From Earliella scabrosa (lineage: Eukaryota > Basidiomycota > Agaricomycetes > Polyporales > Polyporaceae), in NCBI GenBank assembly GCA_022605405.1, contig JABYQQ010000001.1, positions 2,914,001-2,978,000 on the forward strand: a stretch of DNA of 64,000 bases. The letters run 5' to 3'. The notes beneath the pieces were generated by a model. The model saw only the letters and a list, made by a program, of their open reading frames with translations. It searched no databases and was not told where the DNA came from. Shown in pieces: positions 1 through 12,079 of this stretch. The position numbers and the translations under genes were made by a program. The first letter of the stretch is position 1. Each line of letters starts with the position of its first letter.

Positions 1-1
1 G

Positions 2-955
2 TGCTGGAAGAGGCGAAGATCATTAGAGCGACGCTTCAGAAAGGCTCGGATAGAGCCCGGCAAGAGGGCCTCCCCAGACGATCAGGCCTACGTCCTTGCA
101 CAGGCCTTGCTCGAGGCCGAACGTGCCGAGAACGCTGCGCTGAACGCCGAGCTACGCTCTGCGCGCGCGGAGCTCGACAAGATCGAGCGTGAAAAGAAAG
201 CAGCCGCGCCGCCGCCTTCCACCCCTGCTCCCAAGCCAGCGCCGACGATCCGCACGAGCACAAGCACGTCCTCCAGCTACTATTCCCCCTCAACTACAGC
301 CACTCCCACCACTGCGACGTTCATGCCACCCTATCGACCTCCGTACTCCTACTCCTATTCCCAGTACCCCTCGACGCAATACACGTACAATCCGTACAGC
401 ACGTACGGGTCCGCAACGTCGACCCCTTACGGTAGCACGGCGCAGACACCAGCGACACCGACGGCGACCTATAATCCGCCCGCGAACGCTGCGAGCGCCA
501 CGACGCCGACGTCGGCGGCATCAGCGCAGGTCCAGCAGGCGCAAGCGCAACCTGCGTCCGCGATCAGCAGCACGGCGATCCCCGTGCAGCTGCCTGTGAG
601 CTCCCTCCCCGCCCTGGCCGCGCTTGGGATCATCCCCGTCGCGGCGGCGTCGGTCCCCCCCGCAGGGCAGGCGCAACCGCCGGCGGTGATCAAGTCGACG
701 AACGGAAGCATGCTGAGCCTGGAGATCAACCTGTCGCTGCTGCAGTCTGCGCAGATGAGCGGGCTGGTGTTGATCCTGAACGCGTTGACGTCAAGGGGCG
801 TGAACGTGGATGGGTCGGTTGCCGCGTCGGCTGATGGTGTTGCTACCGGTGGGGCGGCATCAAGCTCAGGTAGCGCGGCTTCTGGGAGTTCGGCCGTGGC
901 TGGTTCCTCGACTTCGACCGGGTCTACACCTCCCACGTCCGCGTCCGCTTCTTGA
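2..955 (+). CDS. C-terminal part of a low-complexity protein (5' end off window)
   Basis: The reading frame is open from the left edge to a TGA at 953-955, so the start lies outside the window. The first ~45 visible residues are charged and look helical, with a heptad-like Glu/Ala/Leu/Arg run typical of a coiled coil. This is followed by a long Ser/Thr/Pro/Ala/Tyr-rich stretch (many Tyr-Ser and Pro-Tyr pairs around 320-480), then Ala/Gln-rich sequence, a short better-ordered block (roughly 700-800, with a Leu-rich helix ending in a Gly-Val-Asn turn) and a Ser/Gly/Ala tail. I do not recognise the family. A nuclear or RNA-associated scaffold would fit a coiled coil plus disordered low complexity, but that is inference only. 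No intron is evident in the visible part. Confidence 0.6.
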   Translation, partial: CWKRRRSLERRFRKARIEPGKRASPDDQAYVLAQALLEAERAENAALNAELRSARAELDKIEREKKAAAPPPSTPAPKPAPTIRTSTSTSSSYYSPSTTATPTTATFMPPYRPPYSYSYSQYPSTQYTYNPYSTYGSATSTPYGSTAQTPATPTATYNPPANAASATTPTSAASAQVQQAQAQPASAISSTAIPVQLPVSSLPALAALGIIPVAAASVPPAGQAQPPAVIKSTNGSMLSLEINLSLLQSAQMSGLVLILNALTSRGVNVDGSVAASADGVATGGAASSSGSAASGSSAVAGSSTSTGSTPPTSASAS

Positions 956-1660
956 GACACGCGCGGGGCAGGACTCGAACTAGGAAGAGACGATCAGGAC
1001 GGTGGTGTCTTTGTATCGTTATTGGTGTAATAATAAGCGTTCGCGCTTCGTGTGCACGCGTGTTGCAAGAATGGAACAGATTCTCTTTTGACGGCCGAGT
1101 TGCAGAGGAATTGGGGCATTGATAACACTGCAGAAGTTCATGCAGAGACCTTCCTTTTTCGGCCAAGAGACATGAAAACTGACCAGCGCTTGTCCAGTCA
1201 TTTTGCGTCATCCACACTAGCGCCCACCGCTAAGACGCAGCTCGTTGTCGCACTTTTGTTGCTCAACGTCGTCTTAAGGGCTCTCCTCGCCGTTCTAGTC
1301 ATCGCTCTCAGTCGATCTGCGCTGACCTATGCGCCCGTCGCTGGTTCAGCGCGCCCCCTCCGCCCCCTTCGCGCGTCTCGTGGAGCCTGAACTTTATCTA
1401 TGCGAAGGTGACGACGCTTACGCTTCCTCTCTCCTGCCGAGCACCCCAAAAAGTTTGCGGCTAACTCCACCGCACGGTTGACCGACAAGGGTGCCACTCA
1501 TGCCGGAAGTTACATATACCGCAAGCTGCGTGAGCTTCAGTCCCACATCTCGCTGCACTGATCGTCCACCAGCACGTTTCAGTCGACGATCCAGAGACCC
1601 TGAACCTCAGACCCTACTTGATTGTGGTACTCACAAACGCACCCACCTTCACCTGCCGCC
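956..1660. other. Intergenic, 3' and 5' flanks
   Basis: About 700 bases between the disordered-protein gene and the F-box gene. Short ORFs occur on both strands but none has family-like sequence or splice-consistent extensions. It presumably holds the terminator of the first gene and the promoter of the second. No clear TATA box was seen close to 1661. Confidence 0.4.
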
Positions 1661-2584
1661 ATGACCACATGCTTTGCCTTCTCCAACTTACCTGTCGAGC
1701 TCGTCCGAGACATCCTCGAGCATGCAGCACACTCAGACCGCACCACGGCGCGCAACCTCACACTCGTATCGTCATCGGTGCGACACTGGACGGATCCCAT
1801 CCTTTACAACACCGTCATCTTATCGTCTGCACGCGCTCTGCGTGCGTTTGTGACTGCAATTGCGAACAAACCCACCGACTTCGTTCGCACTCGCGTCCAT
1901 AACCTCGGTATCTTCACCATTGGTCCCATACAAAGCATCGACCGGGTCCTCAGTGCTTGCGCGGGTGTTCGAAGCCTCGCATGCAGCTTCTCGCTCCCAA
2001 GTTACCGGCAGGCGCATGGACCCGCCGCTTTACAAGCCCTCACGCAGCCACGCGAACAGCACCTCCTTGGGATCGCGTGTCGTGACGGATGGGATGCGTC
2101 GCTTGTCGGGAAAACGGTCACGCATCTCCGCATACACCTATCCTCCTTCGACAGCAGTCGACCCGACTGTCCCTTCGCTTTCTCCGACGGTGCTGGGGAA
2201 GACGCAGGTTGGGCGCGGCTGAAGGCTCTCCCCACGCTTACCCACCTTGCAGTCGTATACCGACCCTCGGGCACCATCGCACCCTCTTCCATAATCCCTC
2301 ATCTCGCGCGACTGTTCCCGTCTCCACACCATGAGGATGGATTACTGGCCTTAGAGTTACTCCTCATCCAGGTTGTTGGCGCGAAGAAGGACACGTCGTT
2401 CTGCGAGGAAGCGGTCAAGGAACTAAACGCCGTCGCGGAAACCGCGGGTGGAGTTGCCCTCCGCATCGTCGCTGAGCCTGCCCCGCTCTCCGCCACGAAG
2501 CAGTGGGAAGATGCCGTCAGGGGTGGAAACAGTGTATGGGGGAAAGCTGAGGTTGTCGTTCAGTCGAGGCTGTCGAGGAAGTGA
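1661..2584 (+). CDS. F-box-like protein
   Basis: Single-exon gene encoding about 307 residues. The ORF is open 39 bases further upstream, but the ATG at 1661 sits in an excellent context (gccgccATGa) and puts the F-box at the very N-terminus, so I chose it. Residues ~5-50 read as a degenerate F-box (FSNLPVELVRDILEHA, then a Leu-Val-Ser core and a Trp followed by Leu-Tyr). F-box proteins are substrate adaptors of SCF ubiquitin ligases and bind Skp1 through this helix bundle. The rest lacks a recognisable WD40 or Kelch repeat and has irregular Leu-rich segments, typical of the large and variable basidiomycete F-box family. The substrate cannot be inferred. It lies ~370 bp upstream of SKI3 on the same strand. 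Confidence 0.8.
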   Translation: MTTCFAFSNLPVELVRDILEHAAHSDRTTARNLTLVSSSVRHWTDPILYNTVILSSARALRAFVTAIANKPTDFVRTRVHNLGIFTIGPIQSIDRVLSACAGVRSLACSFSLPSYRQAHGPAALQALTQPREQHLLGIACRDGWDASLVGKTVTHLRIHLSSFDSSRPDCPFAFSDGAGEDAGWARLKALPTLTHLAVVYRPSGTIAPSSIIPHLARLFPSPHHEDGLLALELLLIQVVGAKKDTSFCEEAVKELNAVAETAGGVALRIVAEPAPLSATKQWEDAVRGGNSVWGKAEVVVQSRLSRK

Positions 2585-2957
2585 CTAGGGGAGGGGAGCC
2601 GACTGGTAGTCTAACTAGCTCTATGTACGCTTGGTCCAACCGACCACCGCTAGTAGTTTTTCCTTCGTTCATGTGGTTTCAATTCCGAGATGGTAGGCCA
2701 TGGGCCACTGGCTAAACCCTATCGGAGGACCGGACCGGCGAGAGCGTGGGAAAAGGGTAAACTCTAGTCATGGACGCCGGCGCCCCGTCCACTGTCCAGA
2801 GAGACAGATTCTTGAAGCTTGAAGTTGAAGCTGCTTTCCACTGTTTGCTGGGGACTCCGCTTCGCATGACTAGTACTGTCAATCGGCCTCAAGTTATCCC
2901 TGACTTGAATAATCGCGACTACTTCCCTACACTTGATACGCTACTTGGGACTGAGGG
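2585..2957. other. Intergenic upstream of SKI3
   Basis: About 370 bases holding the F-box gene terminator and the SKI3 promoter. A 67-codon ORF at 2770-2973 overlaps the SKI3 start in another frame and is not convincing as a gene. No TATA box or repeat stands out. Confidence 0.4.
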
Positions 2958-5900
2958 ATGTCTACCTTTGTGAAGCCCAAGCTGAAGGCGGCACGAGAAG
3001 CAATCAAACAAAAGGACTACGAGAAGGCGCGCGATCAGGCCCAAGGTGCCCTTGAGTACGAGCCAGAGAACTACAACGCGTACGTGCCATCATTTGCACA
3101 CATTCACACCACAAACCCATATGCAATCCAAGGAATGTGTTCCTGGGACTTGCCCTCCTCAATTTGAAGGAGTTCGAGCAGAGCGAGCAAGTAACTGTTG
3201 CTTCAAGATTTTCTTTGCAATATGAGTTGACACACGCTTCCAGGCGTACCGTAGGGCTATCGCAGCGGAGCCGGATCAAGTACTAGCCTGGCAGGTGTGT
3301 GCTGTTGAGTTATCAAACACTTACACCTTGTTGAGGTGTCCGAGCAGGGAATCGCCAAGTTTTATGAGGAAACAGGGAATTGGCAGGAGCAACTAAAGAC
3401 CCTGGAAAAGCTTGCGCAGCTGTACGCAAACACGTAGGTTTTACTCATGGACCGTGCTCTGATGCACGCTGCTGAGGATCGCCCAGGAATGACGCCCCCC
3501 GGTGTGCTGAAGCTATCCAGAAGATCATCGAAATACGACGCGATGGGGAACGCAGCACACGCATGGAGGTCAGCTTTCAGCTCATGCCAATAGTAACATC
3601 TTACCTGATGGATCCTGTTAGCTTGCGGCCGCACTCACACTGTTATTCCCTGACTCTCCCTTCTACCCTGTTCTATCTATGCTTCCGCCACCAGACCCTA
3701 CAAACCCGACCTCAACGACGATCTTTTTCGTTGAAAGTGCAATCCAAAATGCGCTTCCCGTACTGGAGGAAGTTGTCTCAATTCACGAGCACGAGGAAGA
3801 GGCCACGATACAAAGCGAGGTAGCCAAACGAAGGCAAAGGCTCGGTGCACCTGCTCCCGATCAGATACGACGAGAAGTCGCCTTGGAAGTCCTATCGAAA
3901 TCACAAGTGCGTTCTTTCTCTTCTCCGAACGATAGTCTCCTCTCAATGTTTGCGCCCAGCTTCCGCGGCTATACAACGAGATACTGAACCATCCCAACAC
4001 ATCTGATGAATTGCGACGGGCCACAGAGGCGAAGCTGCTACATATGAAGCAGTTACACCTGTTCTCACTACCAGTCGATGACAAGCACAAGGGAGAGAAA
4101 TCCAAGTTGGCTGCCGAGGTGGAGGAGTTGATCAACGGCATGATCTTGCTGAAAATCCCCGACGAGGCGGCCTGGACTTTATCCATTGAGAGCAAAGATG
4201 CGGCGCATATCGGTGAGGGTTTTGTAATTCTCGTGTTATGGCTATAGCTCACGCCAACCTAGCGGACTACGATTTCGGTTTACTGCGTCAGTTTATTGAG
4301 CTATTTCCCGCCTCCCCAATGGCACAGCTACTCCAGGCATACTTTCTGTATATCGGCCTTCCTTGGCATGAGGAGGATACCGAGCAGACAGCAACTCAGA
4401 ACGTTGCGGAGGATGATTTGGATCGGATTGACATCATGATGGTCGGTATATGCACTGTTGAATGCGCATGACGCTAACTATATGCGCGTAGGAAGCTTTC
4501 GCGGGCCTCAGTGACTCAATCCTCGCGCACCGTATCATCGCCGAACTCTACGAACAGGAGGCGGACTACGAGAATGCGTTGAAAGTCTCAGAGAGTGGTT
4601 TAGAGCTCGTGCGTCGCGTTGAGCAGAACTGGGGTCGGCCACTGAAGCAGTACGTGAGCTACTACAGACCGACCAGGCAAGGGACTCATCATAAGCCTGC
4701 AGAGTCAAGAGGGCGTTCAACGTTGTTCTAGGCACATCGCTCGTGCACTATTTCCCGCCCAAGCACCACATTCGCGCCCTTCGAACTATTGACGAGATCC
4801 TCAGAGAGGATCCCGACAATGTTCCTGCGCTCATGGGCCGGGGGTTCATTTTGCAATATGCCAACAAGTGGTCGGAGGCCGCTTCCATCTTCTCGAGGGT
4901 GATGGTGCTGGATCCCGAAAGCGTGGATCACGGATTGCGAGCAAAGGAAGAGCGTGCGTGGTCCGAGATGATGTGCGACGATTTGCAGGCAGCGGCCGAC
5001 GAGTTGCGCGGAGTCATTGAAGCCTTGGACGAGTTGGAAGGCAGAGATGAGGACAAGGCCCGCAGTTGGTGGCGGTTGGGTCGATGTCACTGGGAAATGG
5101 GTGGTGAGTCACTGTAGTTCGCCTCTCTTGGTAGAAAGTCTTAACATGGCCCTTCAGACGAACATCGAGAAGAAGCATACAAGTACTTCGTCACAGCGCT
5201 GAAACGATCCTCGACATTCGCCCCGGCATTCACCTCCTTGGGTATTTATTACTCGGAGTTCCTCTCCCCTCCAGATCCCAACCGTGCTTCGAAGTGCTTC
5301 CAGAAAGCGTTCGAGCTCGACCCGAGAGAGGCCGATGCGGCGCGGAAGCTTGCTGAAGGGTTTGCAGAGGAAGGCGAGTGGGACTTGGTCGAGGTTGTGG
5401 CCCGTCGTACAATCGAAGGAGAGGGCGGCCTCGAAGACGGGCCGGAAGCGAAAGCTTCTCGTCGATATCTGCCGATCAACGCTTGGGCGTGGAAGGCTGT
5501 CGGTGCCGTCGAGATGGTAAGTTGGACATTCGTCGCTTGTGCATTTTCGCTGATGAACTACCAGACACGGCGCAACTACGCCCCTGCCATCGAGGCATTT
5601 CAAATAGCACTCCGCACAGACGTGGATGACCAGTTGTCCTGGCTTCGTCTCGGGGAGGCCTACAGCAAAGCTGGGCGTTATGCCGCTGCGTTCAAGGCTT
5701 TGGAGCACGCCCGCCAGTTAGATCCCAAGGACTGGGTCGCCTCCTACTTCATTGGCGAAGTGCAGCGACAAACGGGGGCGTTCGAGGAGGCGATCAAGGC
5801 ATTCCAAACAATACTCGAGAGTCGCCCTCAGGAGGTCGGCGTCTTGCATTCCCTCAGTCAGTGCTATCTTGAGCTAGGACGGTTCGAGCTTGTCACTGGT

Positions 5901-7945
5901 TTCCAAAGTCGCGCAGAGACGTCGTTCGTGTCCGCGGTCCGCCTCGCACTCGAGCTCGTCAGCGCCAGCTCGGGGTTCCGGCGCGTCGCATGGAAAACCA
6001 TTGCAGACTCGCTGTTCCATCTCTCCACCTTCTCCATACACTCAGACGACGAGCCTGTCCAGGAGGTCATGTCTGCTGTCATACCGTTAGTCACGGAACA
6101 TCCTGGCAAGGGTATTACAGACATCCTTACATATCCGCTCTCTATCGACGACTCCACCAATATCCCTCTGTTGAGCCTTCAAGTTGCGCTTGCCGCGTAC
6201 GACTATCGACTCACCCTAGGAGGCCTTGATGACGCTGCCAAGGGAGCTAGCCACTACGACCTAGGTGTAGCCCTGTTCGCGTTCGCCGGGAGAGCATCAG
6301 ACAATACGCGGGAACGAGCAGAGAAGGAGGCGATTGCGCAGTTCAAGCATGCGTTGCGGCTGGACCCCAACAACGACACCTTTTGGGTTGCGCTAGGCAA
6401 TGCAACATTCCTCTCGCAACCTGCTATCTGCCAACACTCCTATGTTCGGGCGTTGGAGATTGACGGCAAGGTCAGTTGATCGAGTATCGGAACCTTGTAT
6501 TTATGGCCCAAACTGAAGTGTTTTGTTCAGAATGCTGCCACATGGACGAATCTCGGCATGTTCTATCTCCAGCATGAAGACGTCGAGCTCGCCAATGAGG
6601 CTTTCTACAAGGCGCAGACCCTAGACCCCGATTATGCACTGGCGTGGGTGGGCCAAGGTCTCGTAGCGAATGTCAACCAACATCACAAGGACGCGGCTGC
6701 GCTCTTCGAACATGCCACAGGTCTCACAGCCGCCGTACCAGAGGCAGACCTGGAGTATGCCACTCGGCTGTTCAACAAAGTGAACGAATCTGCGAAGTCT
6801 CGATTGGCGTCATCTGAAGCTCTCCTCCCGGCGTTCTTCGTTCTCGACCGCTACTGCAAACAATGCCCACGAGACGCGTCTGCTCTCCACCTGTTTGCCC
6901 TCGTGTGCGAACGCGTAGGACACGTCGAGCTGGGCATCGAGATGATTTCTCGCGCCATCGTGGTCCTGGAAACAGCGTATGAGGAGAGGGAGGATCCCGT
7001 CATCGAGCGGCAGTTCACCACTGCACATGCGAACATGGCTCGCCTACGACTTTCGGTGGGAGACTATGAAGGCGCGCTCGAGTCGTACCAAGTTGCGCTA
7101 GGCCTCCTGCCTGACGAGCTGGAGGGGGACGATACCGAGCCTAATACGAGGGCGCTCCTCGCACAATGCCAGTTCGGCTCCGGTCTTGCCCACTTCAAGC
7201 TCGGGCAACTCTCCGAGGCGTTGCCACTCCTCGAAGCTGCCATGGTCACTGCGGGCGACAACACGATCATCAGAGGGCACGTAGTCGTCCTGCTTGCGCA
7301 GACGTTGTGGGCCATTGGGACCGACGACGCCAAGGAGTCTGCCAAGACGCAGCTGCTCGAAAGGTATGCAACTCCCACTGGTTCAGTGAGTCGGTCTTGG
7401 GGCTCATCTGGCGTTCCCACAGCATCGAATACGACCCAGAGAACCTCATGGCGATCAACACGCTCGCCGGAATGGGCATTCTGACGGACGATGACGGTCT
7501 GGTCGATGCTGCGCTGTCCGAACTGCTGTCCCTTCCCCTGGACCAAAGGCACGAGCGCGACCCCGAGCGCGAGGTCACCTACTTGCTCATCCAGCACCAC
7601 CTCGGGCAGGGTGATGCGAAACAAGCCCTCTCCGTCGCGCAGAAGGCCGTCTTTGCTGAGCCGGCTCGGGCGGACGTGCGCCGCGAGCTCGCGTCGCTGC
7701 CTCTGCAAATTGGCGACGGTGCCGCCGCGCTCGCCATCCTCGGAGGTTCTGCTCAAATAAAGGGCGACCTCGCTCAGCTCCGCGCGTCCTTTGTCCAACA
7801 CGCAGTGGCGCTCTGTCTCGAGATCGGGAATGGAGGATCAGCTACTGAGGCGCTCAAACTCGCGCAGAAAGGCGTCATGCTGTCGCCCTGGGACAAACGG
7901 GGCTGGGAGGCGTTGGCATATATCCGTAGCCGGAGTGCGCCGTGA
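2958..7945 (+). CDS. SKI3: Superkiller protein 3 (TPR subunit of the Ski complex)
   Basis: Ski3 is the tetratricopeptide scaffold of the cytoplasmic Ski complex (Ski2-Ski3-Ski8), which feeds mRNA into the exosome for 3'-5' decay. I resolve 14 exons: 2958-3079, 3133-3190, 3244-3294, 3336-3433, 3487-3568, 3622-3906, 3960-4212, 4248-4441, 4492-4649, 4703-5103, 5158-5516, 5565-6470, 6531-7363 and 7423-7945. They sum to 4323 bases, exactly 1440 codons plus stop, close to the ~1430 residues of yeast Ski3. The N-terminus (KPKLKAAREAIKQKDYEKA) is the first TPR. Further TPR helices run throughout, including WLRLGEAYSKAGRYAAAFKA and WTNLGMFYLQHEDVELANEA, the latter in the C-terminal block most conserved in the family. 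The introns are 35-60 bases. It is convergent with the LETM1 gene, stop codons 244 bp apart. Confidence 0.93.
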
Positions 7946-8189
7946 TGAGCATTGGGCGAGCCTTGGTAGTAACCTTGTAGCAGGTAGATTGCGCACTGTA
8001 TCAAGTAGCGGTCTGAGTGTAGGCTGGAGGAAATAAAGAACGTATGTCTTGAGTTGTGAATACATCACCATTACCCGCTAAATACAGTACTAGTACGATG
8101 GGGCGCATTATCCGTCACCGTGTGTGCGCCGGATACTCTATCATGTAGGTGTAGAAGTCATAGGCGATACGTGTTACCGCATTCCACGA

Positions 8190-9765
8190 TCATGTGTGCT
8201 TGCCGATGGCATTAGCAGCGACGAGTAGTATGCGCTTCCGGATGGGGTCGTTGTCCGTCTGGCTGGACTCCGCCAGCCACCACTGCAGCCGAGCCCGCAT
8301 TGCCTCAGTCGAGAGGCCTGTCGACACTCTGTGGTGGATGAGTCAGTGGACAATTTCAGGCAGAACAGGGTGCATACAGGTACTCACATTCCTCGCTCCT
8401 CCAGGGCATCGCGAAGCTCGTTGGGCGAGAGCCGCTCACCCCAGTTCTCGCTCGCGAGAAGTGCGTCGTCTGCCACAAGGGCGGTGAGGCGCTTCTTGAT
8501 GCGGCGCAGCCTGACTGGAGCAGGACCGAAATTCGACAAAGCAAGCACCCTGATATGTTGGAGGTGGTTGAGGACATGCTCAGGAGCGAATGAGGGGCGA
8601 CATAACACACCCTGTATATGGCACCAGCGCCCGCCGGCCTAGCAGCTTGTCAACTGAGGCATTGGGTTCTGAGAGCGCGCGAGAGTGGACGCTCTCGAAG
8701 ACGGGCGCATATAGCTCCGTGTACTCCTTCTGCTTTTCCCGACGCTTCTGGTCTATGCGCTCCTTCTGCGACGGCAGGAGACATGTCGAAGGGAGGAGGA
8801 AGGGCGCATAGATGACCACCAGGGGGATAGCTTCTTCGGCGATTATGATGATCAGGACGAAGGGGATGAGCCTTGGCAGAGGCAAAGATACCGAGCGTCA
8901 GTATAGCGTGTGTTGGGTAAGTCTTCTCGGACTCACTTGAGAGCATCCAGCTTGTAGTTCGCTATGAACCGCGTCTCCCACCGTGATAATGGAGCTCCAC
9001 CCGACTTGACGCGCGCCTCTATCTCGCGGACGCGTCGACGGTTGGTATTGATGAGCTTCACGCCGTTCCAGTAGAATTTCTGCAACAAAGGTTCATCATG
9101 AAGGCGCGACTAGGAAGAATGAAGCTACGAACGAAAAGCTCCTTTGCCTGGTGCCAAAGCCGCCCTGCCCACGACGCGTTCTCGGGTGGAGGTGCGAGGA
9201 TGCCATGCTGGGATGCGTCATCGTAGTCTTCTTTGGCGGTCTGTATCACGGAGCCGGACTGCGTGGAGGCAGAGGTCGATGTAGATGCGTCTGAGACGGT
9301 TTGCGAAGTCGTGGGAGCGGGCTCGGGGGCAGGGTGCGTGGATAATGGGGGCTGTGGGGCGGCATGACTCTCTGACTGTGACTTGGGCGGCTTGACGGGG
9401 CCAGGTCTTAGGTCAACCTTGTGTTTCCGTGCTGAAGAGCTGGACACAGGGTGTGGGATGTCCTTCGTAATCGTCTTGGTGGAGGGAGGCGGTCTACTTG
9501 ATATAAACCGTGAACCACAGACTGGAGGGTAGAGGGCCACCACGCCATGGATTCGCCACGCCTGCCCACATGCATCTTGTGTACGAGCGAATAGGTGTAC
9601 GTGTCGAGAGCGATAGCGCACCGCGGAGACGGCCTGATGATACCTTGTTACCGTTCGACTGGGGGGACAAGAGATGAGGGAGATATTCACGCGTGAGCAG
9701 GGCCCTTGCAGAGAAAAGCTAAGCACGCACCCATCCGCCAGCCCATTCCTCAACGACGCAATCAT
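8190..9765 (-). CDS. Mitochondrial LETM1-domain protein (Mdm38/Ylh47-like)
   Basis: Six exons on the minus strand (9765-9731, 9658-9133, 9079-8937, 8871-8655, 8611-8388, 8328-8190) sum to 1284 bases, i.e. 427 residues. The N-terminus is Arg/Ser-rich without acidic residues at first, as expected for a matrix presequence. A Pro/Ser/Thr linker follows (~70-150). The LETM1 core begins with KELFKFYWNGVKLINTNRRR and RFIANYKLDALK, then a hydrophobic helix (LIPFVLIIIIAEEAIPLVVI) and the LPSTC signature after it. The C-terminal part ends in the LSPNELRDALEERG and LQWWLAE motifs of the ribosome-binding-like domain. LETM1/Mdm38 proteins sit in the inner mitochondrial membrane and are needed for K+/H+ homeostasis and membrane insertion of mitochondrially made proteins. 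The intron 8612-8654 is only 43 bases. Which paralogue (Mdm38 or Ylh47) it matches is open. Confidence 0.9.
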
Positions 9766-12079
9766 GAAAATCGCTCTCCTAGCTCGCCGTCGCTGTACCG
9801 TCCTCGTCCGACGTCGTGGAACTGGGTGTGTGGTGGTGGGAAGAGTGAAGGAGGAGTGAGAGATATCCTACTCCGGCCGGAATGTGCACGCAAGTGCTCG
9901 GACGCGACGAAGCGCCCAAACGCGGCATGTGCCGTACGCACCTCTACACCTCCACTCCGTCGTTTGCGGGGGTGGGTAGCGGTGTGCGTAGATGACGCTG
10001 TGCATGCCATTCGTATTTGCGTGCATCCCACGACATGCTAGGAGCCCGAACAACATGCAGTTTCAAAGGTATGTCGAACAATAATAACGACTCTAGTACT
10101 CATGTCCGACTCGGAGGTACTGATGGCTACAAGCTTAGTCTAGGATACGGACAGACATGCTCATCCGCATACAGGACATGTACACAAGGCTGAGTACTAG
10201 TGTTTTTTCATGGTAATAGTATGGATGAAATCGGAAGAGTCTGCCACAGCTGCTAGTGGACGCCACGTGCACGCGGGATGGTTCAATGGTGTCAGGTTCC
10301 TACTAGTGTCCGGCAGCGGTACATGTGACAGTTACCTACAAGGAGTCGTGAGATGTCGTGAGGAAGGCGATCCTAGTCGCCACCGGCAACCACCCCGATC
10401 GAGACCACCGTCACCGGATGCGAGCGTTGCAGTTAGAATGTATGTACATGCTGTGCACAAGAGCGCCACACAGTGAGTACTGTCGGAGATGACTGCAAAG
10501 CAACATGCATGAGATGTCCATCTGAAGTTTGACAGACAGCTATACGCACTCTGGTGGTATGGAGCGAGAGCAACAATAGCTTGTGCGTGTGCAGTGCGTT
10601 GCTCGAATGACGTCTTGAAGGTAGGTGTGGTCAAAGGGAATGGCGGCTGTGTTCTGGAACACGTCGTACTCCGGTGGTCTGAGTGCCAGGTCCACAACCA
10701 GGACGTCAGGTGCATTTCCTGTCCATGTACTGTGTCTCCGCGTGCAAAACACCCGTACGAGAAACTGGACCTCTTTGAGACATGCGCAAAATAATATTGT
10801 ATGTAATCGTTGAGAGAATGCTGTAAGCTGGGAACCCCGGTAAGACATCTGCCAGCAGTGCACGTTAGCTCTCAGCTCTCTGAAACGTAGCGAAAGGGTC
10901 CATGGTAGCTCACCAAAGTACAGGTTCCACCGCTGTTAGTGTGGATGGTTTGGGTGTAGTGATGTTCTTGAGAACGGAACAGAGGGCGTGGCAGAGCGGG
11001 TGCTGTGTGCGGAGCGAGTGGCACACAAGTTCGCCGAAAGATTAGGCGTGTCTTCGTCCTAGTCGGAATCCGTGTACGAATGATGCTCCTCAATCGTGGC
11101 TGCAGCTTCAGCCTGTTCAGGAAGGTAGTTGAGCACGGACAAGTTGCGAGGTATTGGTTCGGAGACACTGCTGGATACAAAAGCTGTCGTTGTGAACCGG
11201 TACGCAATCAAGAGCGCCTCATGCTGGGTAGGGACGCACCTCCGGTGCTTAGTGTACGACATTATTTCTCTTGAGGCTACGACGTGAGGGAATTATCAAT
11301 CAGAAGACACCGAGCCTTAGGGCTCAGCGCGGCCGATGGTACATTGTTGAACCTCAAGCGAGTCTGATCACAGGGCGGATTCGACGTCGCTGGGCAAGCG
11401 GAAAACAATGCCGAGTGCAGTGGTAGCTCCTATAGCATCGTGACATGCAGTCGCAATAACAGTGCAATAACGTTGATCGTCATGACAGCAGAAGCGTGAC
11501 TCTAAACGCCCACATTGCCTGAGGGCGGTGTTTGGTCTTATTAGGATCAGAAGGCATTGGTTTCCTTTTCCGGTCTGTGACGACGTTGATATTGAACTCG
11601 GATCCCAGTGCCCAACATACTGATCTTTCTTGTGACAGACCACACTTAGGCGTCATGAACGCCCCGCCGCCAGAAGCTGGCGTCTGCATCTTGCCTGTAC
11701 GCTCGCCGTGCCACTCCGACTCGGGACGCCACCTTATAATACCATGATGAGGCGCACACGGAGTCCCGGCAGTTTGGGTGATTGGTGCGGGAATAGTCAG
11801 CGGTTAACGTCTGCAACTGATGAGGTATCTCACATCCCGGCTCTGCATCACACTGCTCACCGAGTTGTTTGTTCACCGTCATCCCAGACCTTATCTTTGA
11901 GCAATCACCATCCTGATCATACGTGGAGAGTCTGACGCAGTTGTCCAGTTCGCACCACCGTGCGGATTGGCTATGTTGGTTGCCATGACCTGTACCGACC
12001 ATATGGTACATGGTCTTGCTCGCTATAAAGCTGCGGTTAGGCCGAGTGCAGGAGCATCATAGCACCCTCGCGACAATCC
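9766..12079. other. 2.3-kb stretch without recognisable genes
   Basis: This is the longest gene-free stretch in the window, between the divergent LETM1 gene (minus) and the first UGT (plus). Several ORFs of 60-130 codons occur on both strands, but their composition looks random, they overlap each other, and I could not link them into a spliced gene. I see no transposase, reverse transcriptase, inverted terminal repeats or UGT-like remnant. The last ~60 bases hold the TATA box of UGT-1. Confidence 0.4.
12024..12029 (+). promoter_or_regulatory. TATA box of UGT-1
   Basis: TATAAA, 56 bases upstream of the UGT-1 start codon. UGT-2, UGT-3, UGT-5 and UGT-6 have comparable elements at 72-87 bases. 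Confidence 0.5.

Noticed and set aside
965..990. tRNA B-box-like sequence on the minus strand (GTTCGAGTCC)
   Set aside because: The flanking bases cannot form a T-arm stem, and no acceptor or anticodon arm is found at the right distance.
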